A stretch of 32,530 nt of DNA from Paracoccaceae bacterium (GCA_028749255.1 JAQTYE010000014.1:1-32530); one strand, 5' to 3'. Positions 7,624 to 16,156 are shown, counted from the first letter of the stretch. Numbers and translations are program-made. Notes: generated by a model from the letters alone, not told the origin.

Positions 7624-9135
7624 ATGTCGCTTGCAACCGAAACCCGCACCCTGCTTGATACACTTGGCGTCGAGGCCGCCCGTTACACGACCGGTACGAT
7701 GGCCAGCTTCAGCCCGGTGACGGGCGAGCAAATCGGGACGCTGGTCACCGATACGCCCGACACTGCTGCAACCGCCATTGCCCGCGCCAAACTGGCCTTC
7801 AAGGAATGGCGGATGGTGCCTGCGCCCAAACGCGGCGAGCTGGTGCGCCTGATGGGGGAAGAGCTGCGCGCCTCGAAGGATGCCCTGGGCAAGCTGGTGT
7901 CGATCGAGGCGGGCAAAAGCCCGTCCGAAGGCTTGGGCGAAGTGCAGGAAATGATCGACATCTGCGATTTCGCCGTGGGCCTGTCGCGGCAGCTGTATGG
8001 TCTGACCATCGCCACCGAGCGCCCCGGCCACCGGATGATGGAAACCTGGCATCCACTGGGCGTGGTCGGCGTGATCTCGGCGTTCAACTTCCCGGTTGCG
8101 GTCTGGGCGTGGAATGCGGCGCTGGCCTTTGTCTGCGGCGATCCCGTGATCTGGAAGCCATCGGAAAAGACCCCGCTGACCGCGCTGGCCTGCGAGGCGA
8201 TTTTGGCCCGTGCCATCGCCCGCTTTGGCGCCGCGCCCGCAGACCTGAGCCAGGTTCTGATCGGGGCAGGCGATGTTGGCAATGTGCTGGTCGAAAGCCC
8301 GGATGTCGCGCTGATCTCGGCCACCGGATCGACCCGGATGGGGCGGATCGTCGGGCCGAAAGTGGCGGCACGGTTCGGGCGTTCGATCCTTGAACTTGGC
8401 GGCAATAACGCGGGTATCGTCTGCCCCTCGGCCGATCTGGACATGACGCTGCGCGCGGTGGCCTTTGGCGCGATGGGCACGGCGGGGCAGCGCTGCACCA
8501 CGATGCGGCGGCTGTTCGTGCATGACAGCGTTTATGACGCGCTGGTGCCGCGGCTGATCAAGGCCTATGCCAGCGTTTCGGTCGGCAACCCGCTGGAAAC
8601 CCAGGCGCTGGTCGGGCCGTTGGTTGACAAGCTGGCCTTCGATGCGATGCAAAACGCGCTGGCGGCGGCCAAGGCCGCGGGTGGCACGGTGCATGGCGGC
8701 GAACGCGAATCCGTCGCCTCGAACGCGGCGTATTACGTGCGCCCGGCGCTGGTCGAGATGCCCGAACAGACCGGCCCGGTGCTGGACGAAACCTTTGCGC
8801 CGATCCTGTATGTGATGAAATACAGCGATTTCGACGCGGTGATCGAAGGCCATAACGCGGTTGGCGCGGGTCTGTCCTCGTCGATCTTCACGCTGGACAT
8901 GCGCGAGATGGAAACCTTCCTGTCGGCGCGAGGGTCCGATTGCGGGATTGCCAACGTCAATATCGGCACCTCGGGGGCAGAAATCGGCGGTGCCTTTGGC
9001 GGCGAAAAAGAGACCGGCGGCGGGCGCGAAAGCGGCTCGGACGCGTGGCGTGGCTATATGCGGCGCGCGACCAATACGATCAACTTCTCGCGCGAGTTGC
9101 CGCTGGCGCAGGGCGTCACCTTCGACATCGACTGA
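7624..9135 (+). CDS. amaB: ALDH7-family semialdehyde dehydrogenase, piperideine-6-carboxylate / aminoadipate semialdehyde dehydrogenase (AmaB)-like
   Basis: A 503-residue NAD(P)-dependent aldehyde dehydrogenase. Catalytic residues are visible: Asn155 in SAFNFP, Glu257 in LELGG and Cys291 in AGQRCTT. The C-terminal block, with GAEIGGAFGGEKETGGGRES followed by a GSDAW and TINFS motif, is the recognisable ending of ALDH7 (antiquitin) proteins. That family oxidises alpha-aminoadipate semialdehyde, which equilibrates with piperideine-6-carboxylate, to 2-aminoadipate. A strong AAGGAAGG lies about 8 nt before the ATG at 7624, and the start makes a normal family length. With the AmaA-like oxidase upstream and an aminotransferase downstream it fits lysine/pipecolate breakdown. 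Confidence 0.9.
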   Translation: MSLATETRTLLDTLGVEAARYTTGTMASFSPVTGEQIGTLVTDTPDTAATAIARAKLAFKEWRMVPAPKRGELVRLMGEELRASKDALGKLVSIEAGKSPSEGLGEVQEMIDICDFAVGLSRQLYGLTIATERPGHRMMETWHPLGVVGVISAFNFPVAVWAWNAALAFVCGDPVIWKPSEKTPLTALACEAILARAIARFGAAPADLSQVLIGAGDVGNVLVESPDVALISATGSTRMGRIVGPKVAARFGRSILELGGNNAGIVCPSADLDMTLRAVAFGAMGTAGQRCTTMRRLFVHDSVYDALVPRLIKAYASVSVGNPLETQALVGPLVDKLAFDAMQNALAAAKAAGGTVHGGERESVASNAAYYVRPALVEMPEQTGPVLDETFAPILYVMKYSDFDAVIEGHNAVGAGLSSSIFTLDMREMETFLSARGSDCGIANVNIGTSGAEIGGAFGGEKETGGGRESGSDAWRGYMRRATNTINFSRELPLAQGVTFDID

Positions 9136-9142
9136 GGCGAAC

Positions 9143-10384
9143 ATGACCGCACATCTTCCTGAAACGGCCGGGTTCGTCCCGGCCGATCGGATCGCCACGC
9201 TTGGCGTCTCCGAGATCCTGCAGATCGGCGCGCGCGCCGCGGCGCTGAAACGCGCGGGCCGTCCGGTGATCATTCTGGGCGCGGGCGAGCCCGATTTCGA
9301 CACGCCAGACTGCGTGAAAGATGCCGCCACCCAGGCGATGGCCGAGGGGCGCACAAAATATACCGCGCTGGATGGCACGCCCGAACTGAAGGCCGCGATT
9401 GCCGCGAAATTCAGGCGCGAGAATGGGGTGGAGTATACCCCGGCCGAAATCACCGTGGCGACCGGCGCCAAGCAGGTGCTGTTCAATGCGCTGATGGCGA
9501 CGCTGAACCCCGGGGATGAGGTCATCATCCCGACGCCCTGCTGGACGTCCTATTTCGACATCGTGCAGATCGCGGGTGGTGTGCCGGTGGCCGTGCCCTG
9601 CGAAGATGCACAGGGGTTTCGTCTGAACGCCACCGATCTGGCCGCCGCGATCACCCCGCGCAGCCGCTGGGTGATTTTGAATTCGCCTTCGAACCCGACG
9701 GGGGCGGCCTATTCCGAGGCCGAGTATCGCCCGTTGCTGGAGGTGTTGCTGGGCCATCCGCAGTTGTGGCTGATGGTCGATGATATGTATGAACATATTG
9801 TCTATGACGATTTTCGTTTCGTCACCCCCGCCGCGCTGGAGCCGCGGTTGAAATCGCGTATCCTGACGGTGAACGGTGTCTCCAAGGCCTATGCGATGAC
9901 GGGCTGGCGCATTGGCTATGCCGGTGGCCCGGAACCGTTGATCAAGGCGATGGCCGTGGTGCAAAGCCAGTCAACATCTTGTCCCTGCTCGATTTCGCAG
10001 GCCGGGGCGCTGGCGGCGCTGACCGGTCCGCAGGATTTTCTGGCTGCCCGGACCGAAAGCTTCCGCCGCCGTCGCGATCTGGTGGTGGGCGCGCTGAACG
10101 CCATTCCCGGGATCAGCTGCCGGGTGCCGGAAGGGGCGTTTTATACCTTCGCCTCTTGTGCCGGGATGATCGGCAGGACCACGCCGTCGGGCCGGGTGAT
10201 CGGGTCGGATCGCGACTTCTGCGCCTGGCTGCTGGACGAGGCGGATGTGGCGATGGTGCCCGGTGCGGCCTTTGGCCTGTCGCCCTATTTCCGTATCTCG
10301 TATGCGACCTCCGAGGCGGAACTGACCGAGGCTTTGGCGCGGATCACCACTGCTTGCGCGACGCTTGCGGCGCCGATGGCCTGA
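9143..10384 (+). CDS. Class I/II pyridoxal-phosphate aminotransferase, aspartate aminotransferase-like
   Basis: A 413-residue fold-type I aminotransferase. The PLP lysine is Lys248 in VNGVSKAYAMTGWR. Asn184 in NSPSNPTG, the acidic pair in MVDDMYEH and Arg in YFRISYAT complete the usual set for the AspC-like subgroup. The ATG at 9143 is preceded by GAGG that overlaps the stop codon of the ALDH gene, so translation is likely coupled. In this operon it could transaminate 2-aminoadipate to 2-oxoadipate after the ALDH, or take the amino group from D-lysine or a similar donor at the start. Sequence does not decide between these. Confidence 0.9.
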   Translation: MTAHLPETAGFVPADRIATLGVSEILQIGARAAALKRAGRPVIILGAGEPDFDTPDCVKDAATQAMAEGRTKYTALDGTPELKAAIAAKFRRENGVEYTPAEITVATGAKQVLFNALMATLNPGDEVIIPTPCWTSYFDIVQIAGGVPVAVPCEDAQGFRLNATDLAAAITPRSRWVILNSPSNPTGAAYSEAEYRPLLEVLLGHPQLWLMVDDMYEHIVYDDFRFVTPAALEPRLKSRILTVNGVSKAYAMTGWRIGYAGGPEPLIKAMAVVQSQSTSCPCSISQAGALAALTGPQDFLAARTESFRRRRDLVVGALNAIPGISCRVPEGAFYTFASCAGMIGRTTPSGRVIGSDRDFCAWLLDEADVAMVPGAAFGLSPYFRISYATSEAELTEALARITTACATLAAPMA

Positions 10385-10405
10385 CAGGGCCTGCGCCAAC
10401 TGCAT

Positions 10406-10436
10406 CCGGTCGCATGGTTTCGTGCCATGTGACCGG
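10406..10436. repeat. Strong hairpin between convergent genes
   Basis: CCGGTCGCATGG and CCATGTGACCGG pair over 12 positions, with one G-T pair, around a 7-nt loop. It lies between the aminotransferase stop (10384) and the stop of the convergent GlxA-type gene (10460). No T-run follows on either strand, so it is not a classical intrinsic terminator. It may block read-through or stabilise 3' ends. Confidence 0.6.
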
Positions 10437-10459
10437 CCCCCCGGGCCCGGGACATCGCC

Positions 10460-11452
10460 TTACCGGCCGCCGAACCGCGCCCGATACTCCGAAGGTGCCA
10501 CGCATTTGATCCGGTGAAATGCCCGGCGCATCCGCTCAGCGCTGCCAAAGCCCAGGCTATGGGCCAGTTTCGGCAGATCGGCCTCGCCATTTTGCAGCCT
10601 TTCGCAGGCCAGGTGCACGCGCAACTCTTCGACAAAGCGTCCCGGGCTGACCCCGATCTGCGCAGTGAATAACCGCGAGAAATTCCGCGGGCTCATATGG
10701 GCCATTGCGGCCAGTTTCGGCACGGACAGATCCGCGCCAGGCATGGCGGTCATATGTGCAAGCAGCGCATCGAAACTCCCGTTGCCACCTGAAACCTGAC
10801 GTCGGAGCGCCGCACTGAACTGGCTCTGACCACCCATCCGGCGGATATACAGCACCAGCGACTGTGCCAGCCAAAGCGCCGCTTTGCGCCCGAGATCCTG
10901 CTCGACCATGGCAAGTGCCATGTCGATGCCCGCGGTCACCCCGGCCGAGGTCCAGACCGCGCGATCCTCGACGAAAATAGCGTCCTGTTCGACGGTGATT
11001 GCGGGGTATTCTTGTTGCAGTCGGGCGGTGCCTTCCCAATGTGTGGTGGCGCGGCGGGTGTCCAGATGCCCACCCGCCGCTAGGATGAACGCGCCCAGAC
11101 AGACCGAGCAGAGGCGCCGGCATCTGCCCGACATGGCCGCGATGAAGGCCAGCATCGCGGGCGACCGCGCGGCCTGCAGCGCGCTGTCGCCTCCAGATAC
11201 GATCACAGTATCCACGGGCGCGGCGATCACGCTGTCAAAGGGCAGGGTCGTCAGTGCGATGCCCGCGTCCGTCATCACCGCGCCACCGCTTTCCGAGACG
11301 AGGGAAATTGCGTAGGCGGGCGCGCCGGACGGCAGCCGGGCGTCGTTGAAGACCTGCACCGGACCCGTGACATCAATCAGCTTGGTGCGGTCGAACAGCA
11401 CGAAGATAATTCTGCGCGGCTGGGGATCTGATTTGGCACAAAACGAGGGCAT
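10460..11452 (-). CDS. GlxA-family transcriptional regulator (DJ-1/PfpI domain plus AraC helix-turn-helix)
   Basis: A 330-residue two-domain regulator. Residues about 13-190 form a DJ-1/PfpI-like domain with the elbow cysteine in SVCLGAF (Cys118) and TTHW after it. The C-terminal 100 residues carry the AraC double helix-turn-helix, with LAAMAHMSPRNFSRLFTAQI and KLAHSLGFGSAERMRRAFHR. Known relatives sense small metabolites or regulate nitrogen compounds such as glycine betaine or arginine. The start at the ATG 11452 lacks a clear ribosome-binding site; a TTG at 11488 would give 12 more residues. It is transcribed away from the DUF1272 gene. Confidence 0.85.
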   Translation of the reverse strand: MPSFCAKSDPQPRRIIFVLFDRTKLIDVTGPVQVFNDARLPSGAPAYAISLVSESGGAVMTDAGIALTTLPFDSVIAAPVDTVIVSGGDSALQAARSPAMLAFIAAMSGRCRRLCSVCLGAFILAAGGHLDTRRATTHWEGTARLQQEYPAITVEQDAIFVEDRAVWTSAGVTAGIDMALAMVEQDLGRKAALWLAQSLVLYIRRMGGQSQFSAALRRQVSGGNGSFDALLAHMTAMPGADLSVPKLAAMAHMSPRNFSRLFTAQIGVSPGRFVEELRVHLACERLQNGEADLPKLAHSLGFGSAERMRRAFHRIKCVAPSEYRARFGGR

Positions 11453-11522
11453 ATTGTCATTTCTGCCAAATCGCGGGGGGGCTATCAATCAGAGATCGTC
11501 CCGCAACCCTGTTGGAGCCGAG

Positions 11523-11837
11523 ATGCTGGAATTGCGCCCGAACTGTGAACTTTGCGATTGCGATTTGCCGCCGGATTCGCGGCAGGCCAGGATTTGCAGC
11601 TACGAATGCACTTATTGCGCCGATTGCGTAGAGCGCGTGCTGCACGATGTATGCCCGACCTGCGGCGGTGGCTTTGCGCCGCGCCCGATTCGTCCGCAAC
11701 GGGCGTGGCGCGCAGAAAAACGGCTGGGCTTGGCGCATCATCCGGCGAGTGTGGTGCGTGTGCATTCGCCCTATTCGATGGCGGATATCAAGGCGCATAT
11801 CGCCCGAATTCTGCCGCTGAGCCCGCAGCAGCGCTGA
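11523..11837 (+). CDS. DUF1272 family small cysteine-rich protein
   Basis: A 104-residue protein beginning MLELRPNCELCDCDLPPDS, the start of the DUF1272 family. Cysteine pairs (C-x2-C, C-x3-C with C-x2-C, then CPTCGGGF) suggest binding of one or two zinc ions in a small treble-clef or zinc-ribbon-like fold. The family is cytoplasmic and without assigned function. The C-terminal 35 residues (from about WRAEKRLGL) extend past the usual conserved core. GGAG at 11514-11517 lies 5 nt before the ATG. It is divergent from the GlxA-type regulator and about 290 bp ahead of an AraC regulator; no functional link is evident. Confidence 0.85.
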   Translation: MLELRPNCELCDCDLPPDSRQARICSYECTYCADCVERVLHDVCPTCGGGFAPRPIRPQRAWRAEKRLGLAHHPASVVRVHSPYSMADIKAHIARILPLSPQQR

Positions 11838-12129
11838 GCGGCCGGCTGCGGTGCAAACCGACAGCGTGCAGGATTTTTTGGCACCTGGCCCCGCAAGGAC
11901 GATGCCGCAGATCGCGGGCGTTGGATCTTTTCAAAACGGTGTGGACACAGATCCCCGCAGGCCTCACCATGAGTGTGGCGGTGCGTGGGCCGCTGAGACG
12001 CGTGCGGGGTTTGCCTGAATTTTGCGGCCGCCCCCGGAAACACAGAGCATGGCCGCGGGGCGGATTTGCTTTGCATCGTTGCGGCGGAGACGGATGAGGT
12101 CACACCAGCAATCCCAGGGCCAGAACGAC

Positions 12130-13101
12130 ATGCCGCGTTTGCCTACCGCGACGGTGGGTCCGGTGGCCGTGCAGACCGCCACGCTGGAAGATGCCGGGGC
12201 GCAGGCGGCCATGCAGCCCTGGATCGAGATGGAATATTACCAGCTCAGCCGTGGCAGCCGCGTCGGCGATATTGAAAGTCTGGATCTGGGGGCGTTGCAG
12301 GTGGTGCGCGAGGGGCAACACGCGGCGGTGCAGAAGCTGGGCGCGACGCCTGCCAATCTTTGCACGATTTCCTTTTGCACCCCCGATCCCGGGTTCCGGT
12401 TTTCTGACCGCCGCAGTGCCAGCGCGACCGAGATATTTCTGATGCCCGAGCAGACCGCCTTTGATCTTTTCGTTCCGGCGGGCGCGCAGACCACCTATGT
12501 CAGCCTGGATCAGGCCGCCTTCCTGCGGGATGCGCGCGCGCTGAACCCGCGATCCTTTGAACGCGCACCGCAGCAGGTGATGACCTTTCACACTCCACAT
12601 CAGGCGGCCTTTGCTGATGCGCTGAGCGTGTGTTTCGCGGCGGCGGGTTCAGGGGCGGCGTCGGGGCAGCGGCTGGATTCCCGGGGAATCGCGCGCGCAA
12701 TTTTTCTGTCGGCGCTGCACCTTGTCAGCGCCGCAAGCGCGGATGCGTTCACGCCGCTGGCGGGATGGCGGTCGTTTCGCATCTGTCGCAAGGCCAGGGC
12801 ATTTGTCGAGGATCGGCACGATGCCGAAGGGGTGCCAAGTGTCGCTGATCTGTGTGCGGCCACCGGCGTTTCGGAACGCAGCCTGCAATACGCCTTTCGT
12901 GACTATATCGGCATGTCACCGGTTACCTATCTGCGGCTGTGCCGTTTGAACCGGGCCCGCGCGGCCCTGCTGGAGGCCGACCCACAGGCGAGCTCTGTCA
13001 CCGAGATCGCAATGCATTTCGGGTTCGAGCATCTTGGACGGTTCGCGGGGGACTACAGGCGTTTGTTCGACGAAACGCCCTCGGCCACGCTGGCCGGTTA
13101 A
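12130..13101 (+). CDS. AraC family transcriptional regulator (EutR-like layout)
   Basis: A 323-residue regulator with an N-terminal ligand-sensing region (opening TLEDAGAQAAMQPWIEMEYY) and a C-terminal AraC helix-turn-helix over about residues 235-320. The recognisable segments are VADLCAATGVSERSLQYAFR and, at the second helix pair, VTEIAMHFGFEHLGRFAGDY. The overall layout resembles EutR-type regulators. The start is uncertain: the ATG at 12130 fits the length, while an in-frame ATG at 12094 has GGAG 4 nt upstream. The next gene in the same direction is an exported serine hydrolase about 120 bp downstream. Confidence 0.87.
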   Translation: MPRLPTATVGPVAVQTATLEDAGAQAAMQPWIEMEYYQLSRGSRVGDIESLDLGALQVVREGQHAAVQKLGATPANLCTISFCTPDPGFRFSDRRSASATEIFLMPEQTAFDLFVPAGAQTTYVSLDQAAFLRDARALNPRSFERAPQQVMTFHTPHQAAFADALSVCFAAAGSGAASGQRLDSRGIARAIFLSALHLVSAASADAFTPLAGWRSFRICRKARAFVEDRHDAEGVPSVADLCAATGVSERSLQYAFRDYIGMSPVTYLRLCRLNRARAALLEADPQASSVTEIAMHFGFEHLGRFAGDYRRLFDETPSATLAG

Positions 13102-13224
13102 GCCACGCGGTTTGCGGTTTTCGGATAGCGGCCTGCGGTGGGCCTGCCTATCGTGATCGGGTCTTCGTGCGGGGTCTGCCCGGTTCGCAGGGCGCGTTCC
13201 CCTCCTCTGAAAAGGGATGATCCG

Positions 13225-14442
13225 ATGCAAAAGACCGCAACCGCCTGCACCGGGCGACGTTTTGGCACGGCGTTGCTGCGCAGGGTGATTTTGGCGGGGA
13301 TCAGTGCCGTGTGGCTTGGGCCTGCGGCGGTGGCGCAGCCAGCGGATCTGTCGGCGTATCTGCAGCAGGTGCAGCAGGAATACGATCTGCCTGCGCTGGC
13401 GGCGGCAGTGGTCAAGGATGGCCAGGTGATTGCGGCGGCGGCGGTGGGCACGCGGGTCTGGCACGGCCAGGTGCCGGTCAGCATCAATGACCGCTTTCAT
13501 CTGGGGTCGAACACCAAATCCATGACCGCGACGCTGGCGGGCATGATGGTGGATGAAGGTCGCCTGAGCTGGTCCTCGACCGTCGGCGAGGTTCTGGGCG
13601 CCGACGTGCCGGGGCTGAGCCCGAGCCTGGCCAAGGCCACGCTGGAACAGCTGCTGTCGCATTCGAGCGGCATTCCCGGCGACACTGACGAAATGCTGAC
13701 GCTGTATTTCAACGAAAATGTCTTTGATTACAATCCGCCCGCGCTGCGCCTGCACACGCTGGCGGCCTGGAAAAACCACGATCTGGTGATGCCCGAAGGC
13801 TCACCGTTTCAGTATTCCAATTTCGGCTACATGATCGCGGGCTCGATGATCGAAAAGGTCGCGGGCACGCCGTGGGAACAGCTGATGTATGAGCGCATCT
13901 TCGGGCCGATGGGGATGGAAACGGCGCGGCTGGGTGCGCAGGCGACCTATGGTCTGGTTGATGCGGCTGTCGGGCACCGGGTGCAGCCCGATGGCACGAT
14001 CATGCCAATGCTGTGGGGGCCTGCGGCCGATGTGCCGACGGTGATCGCGCCTGCGGGCAACGCCAATATGTCGGTCCTGGATTACGCGAAATGGGCGGGG
14101 TGGAATGCGGGGCAGGGTAAACGTGGCCCCGCGCTGGTCACACCCGAAACGCTGAACGTGATCCAGTCCAGCCATGTCCAGACGCCGGTGCGCCGCAATC
14201 CGCCGCCGGGCACGCCGGAAACCGGCGGGTACGGGCTGGGCTGGGGGATCGTGGCGTTCGACTGGGCGGGCAAGCCCTTGTTGACGCATAACGGCTCGAA
14301 CTCGATGAACCTTGCCCGGCTGGTGATTGATCCTGATCAGGATCTGGGCGTGGTGGTGCTGACCAATTTCGCCAGCCAACCCGCCAATGTCGCGGTGGGT
14401 GAGGTGATGCAGCATCTCTATCAGACTTATGCCGATCCCTGA
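13225..14442 (+). CDS. Exported serine hydrolase, class C beta-lactamase / DD-peptidase fold
   Basis: A 405-residue protein with a signal peptide (about residues 1-37: RRFGTALLRRVILAGISAVWL region and an AVAQ cleavage site). The catalytic motifs of the beta-lactamase/penicillin-binding superfamily are intact: SxxK as SNTK (Ser95-Lys98), YxN as YSN (Tyr197-Asn199) and HNG (His355-Gly357) in place of KTG. The last feature is common in esterase and D-aminopeptidase members. It would act in the periplasm on an ester, amide or peptide; true beta-lactamase activity is not implied. AAGG lies about 10 nt before the ATG. It follows an AraC regulator, an arrangement seen again at 25715-28030. Confidence 0.88.
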   Translation: MQKTATACTGRRFGTALLRRVILAGISAVWLGPAAVAQPADLSAYLQQVQQEYDLPALAAAVVKDGQVIAAAAVGTRVWHGQVPVSINDRFHLGSNTKSMTATLAGMMVDEGRLSWSSTVGEVLGADVPGLSPSLAKATLEQLLSHSSGIPGDTDEMLTLYFNENVFDYNPPALRLHTLAAWKNHDLVMPEGSPFQYSNFGYMIAGSMIEKVAGTPWEQLMYERIFGPMGMETARLGAQATYGLVDAAVGHRVQPDGTIMPMLWGPAADVPTVIAPAGNANMSVLDYAKWAGWNAGQGKRGPALVTPETLNVIQSSHVQTPVRRNPPPGTPETGGYGLGWGIVAFDWAGKPLLTHNGSNSMNLARLVIDPDQDLGVVVLTNFASQPANVAVGEVMQHLYQTYADP

Positions 14443-14497
14443 CCCTGTCCCCCTGATTGCGCCGCACGCGCAAGACCTCGCATTAAAGGAGATGGCC

Positions 14498-15205
14498 ATG
14501 TGCAACGACTGTTCCAACCAATCCGTCAGCCGACGTAACCTGCTTGTCGGCAGCCTGGCGCTTGCCGCTGCGGGCGCCCCGATGTCATCAGCGGTGGCGC
14601 AGACCGCCGAAGCCGCGCCGGTATCCCCCGACGAGGCCTTGCAACGTCTGATCGATGGCAATGCCCGCTATGTGGCCAATGCGCCGATCAACACCGACCA
14701 TTCGGTTGGGCGCGCTGAACGCGCCGCAGGGCAACGCCCCTTTGCCGCTATTGTCAGCTGTTCGGATTCGCGCGTGGCGCCCGAACTGCTGTTCGATCAG
14801 GGGCCGGGTGCGCTGTTCGTGGTGCGGGTCGCGGGCAATTTTCTGAATGAAGACGGGATTGCCAGCCTTGAATATGGCGCGGCCGTTCTGGGTATCAAAC
14901 TGATCGTGGTTCTGGGGCACAGTGCATGCGGGGCGGTTGGCGCGACGATTTCCTCGATTCAGGACAACGTTTTGCCGCCGGGCCATTTGCCCAGCCTTGT
15001 CAATGCGATCCGCCCTGCGGTCTATGACGCGATGCGGGACGGCGCCACCGATCTGCTGGGCGCAGCGACGGTGCAAAATGCCAAAAGCAACGCCGAACGC
15101 GCGCAGACCGAAGGCCCGATCCTGTCCGATCTGCACGGGGCGGGCAAGCTGCGGGCGGTGGCCGGGGTTTACGACATCAGCACCGGACAGGTGGGCTTTC
15201 TGTGA
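14498..15205 (+). CDS. Beta-class carbonic anhydrase with Tat-like export signal
   Basis: A 235-residue beta-carbonic anhydrase. Zinc ligands and the catalytic dyad are visible: Cys88, Asp90 and Arg92 in SCSDSR, then His141 and Cys144 in GHSACGA. The N-terminus carries SRRNLLVG (residues 11-18) before a hydrophobic stretch and an AVAQ-type cleavage site, the pattern of a twin-arginine signal, so export of the folded enzyme to the periplasm is likely. It would interconvert CO2 and bicarbonate there. AGGAG at 14487-14491 favours the ATG at 14498 over 14492. Its relation to the upstream hydrolase, 56 bp away, is unclear; its 3' end faces the DapA gene. Confidence 0.92.
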   Translation: MCNDCSNQSVSRRNLLVGSLALAAAGAPMSSAVAQTAEAAPVSPDEALQRLIDGNARYVANAPINTDHSVGRAERAAGQRPFAAIVSCSDSRVAPELLFDQGPGALFVVRVAGNFLNEDGIASLEYGAAVLGIKLIVVLGHSACGAVGATISSIQDNVLPPGHLPSLVNAIRPAVYDAMRDGATDLLGAATVQNAKSNAERAQTEGPILSDLHGAGKLRAVAGVYDISTGQVGFL

Positions 15206-15208
15206 ACC

Positions 15209-15239
15209 GGAGCGGGCAGGCGGCAGGCCTGCCCGCTCC
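15209..15239. terminator. Bidirectional terminator-like hairpin between convergent genes
   Basis: GGAGCGGGCAGGC pairs perfectly with GCCTGCCCGCTCC over 13 bp around a 5-nt loop. It starts 4 bp after the carbonic anhydrase stop and ends 18 bp before the dapA stop. Only a short T-containing tail (CTGTTTCG) follows on the plus strand, so termination may be partial, but the placement between two convergent 3' ends is typical. Confidence 0.7.
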
Positions 15240-15256
15240 CTGTTTCGTCCGAGATG

Positions 15257-16156
15257 TCAGCTCGCCAGCGCCATCGCGGGCGCGATCAGACGGTCAAGCG
15301 CCCCGCGCCCTGCCGCCGACAGCGGCATCAGGGGCAGGCGCAGATGTTCCGCGATCAACCCTTCACGGGCCAGCATGTGCTTGACCGGCGCCGGGCTCGA
15401 TTCCACGAACATCGCTTCGGCCAGCGGCACAATGGCCTCATGCAGGGCCAACGCTTCGCCTGCGTTGCCTGCAGCCCAGGCGTTATACAACGCCATGCAG
15501 ACTTCCGGGCGCCAGTTCGACAGAACCGAGGTCAGCCCGCGCGCGCCAAGCGCAAAGAACGGCAGCGCCAGCCCGTCATCGCCGCAATGCACCACGAATT
15601 CGGGGCCGGCGGCGGCCCGCAGCGCGGTCACCCGCGCCGGATCGCCGCCCGCTTCCTTGATCGCGACGATGTTGGCATGGCTTGCCGACAGCGCGGCTGC
15701 GGTTGCGGGGGTGATGGAAACCCCGGTCCGCCCGGGCACGGAATACAGCATGACATCGCACGGCACCGCATCAGCCACCGCGCCGAAATGCGCGATCAAA
15801 CCGTCTTGCGAAGGTTTGTTGTAATAGGGCGTGATCAGCAGCACGCCATCGGCGCCCGCATCGGCGGCGCGCTTGCTGGCGGTGATCGTGGTGCCGGTCA
15901 CGTTGCAGCCCGATCCGGCCAGAACATAGGCTTTGCCTTCGGCGCGTTTCACCGTGCGGGTGATCACGGCAAGGGCTTCGTCTTCGGTCAGGGTCGCGGC
16001 CTCGCCGGTGGTGCCGACGGGCACCAGCCCGGTAATGCCTGCCTCCAGCTGGCGATCCAGCAGCCGATCAAAAGCCGCCCAGTCGATGCTCAGATCGGCG
16101 TTGAACGGGGTGACAAGGGCGGTGAAAACACCGTCGAAGCGGGTGAGGTTGGTCAT
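15257..16156 (-). CDS. dapA: DapA-family lyase/aldolase, 4-hydroxy-tetrahydrodipicolinate synthase-like
   Basis: A 299-residue class I aldolase-fold protein. The Schiff-base lysine is Lys167 in IVAIKEAGG. The catalytic set of DHDPS is intact: Thr49-Thr50 in GTTGE, Tyr112 in TPYYNKP, Tyr138 and Arg143 in LYSVPGRTG. Arg143 corresponds to the residue that binds aspartate semialdehyde carboxylate in DHDPS. By sequence it could condense pyruvate with aspartate semialdehyde; its place at the end of a catabolic-looking operon also allows a retro-aldol or deaminase role. The ATG at 16156 overlaps the stop of the DapB-like gene (ATGA), implying coupled translation and a shared pathway. It is unlike the hydroxyproline-pathway deaminase LhpC, whose motifs differ. 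Confidence 0.88.
   Translation of the reverse strand: MTNLTRFDGVFTALVTPFNADLSIDWAAFDRLLDRQLEAGITGLVPVGTTGEAATLTEDEALAVITRTVKRAEGKAYVLAGSGCNVTGTTITASKRAADAGADGVLLITPYYNKPSQDGLIAHFGAVADAVPCDVMLYSVPGRTGVSITPATAAALSASHANIVAIKEAGGDPARVTALRAAAGPEFVVHCGDDGLALPFFALGARGLTSVLSNWRPEVCMALYNAWAAGNAGEALALHEAIVPLAEAMFVESSPAPVKHMLAREGLIAEHLRLPLMPLSAAGRGALDRLIAPAMALAS

Noticed and set aside
7588-9528. A 646-codon open frame on the minus strand opposite the ALDH and aminotransferase genes
   Set aside because: It is antisense to clear ALDH7 and aminotransferase genes with all catalytic motifs; its translation is low in family-like motifs and rich in His/Arg/Gln, as expected of a GC-rich shadow frame.
10406-10436. 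Intrinsic terminator after the aminotransferase gene
   Set aside because: The stem is strong, but neither strand has a T-run after it, so it is listed only as a hairpin.
11838-12129. Short open frames in the gap before the AraC gene
   Set aside because: None has a good ribosome-binding site, recognisable motif or consistent codon use; the 292 bp appear to be non-coding leader sequence.
13225-14442. A true class C beta-lactamase resistance gene
   Set aside because: The fold motifs are present, but HNG replaces KTG and no AmpR-type regulator is adjacent; the superfamily is full of esterases and peptidases, so resistance should not be inferred.
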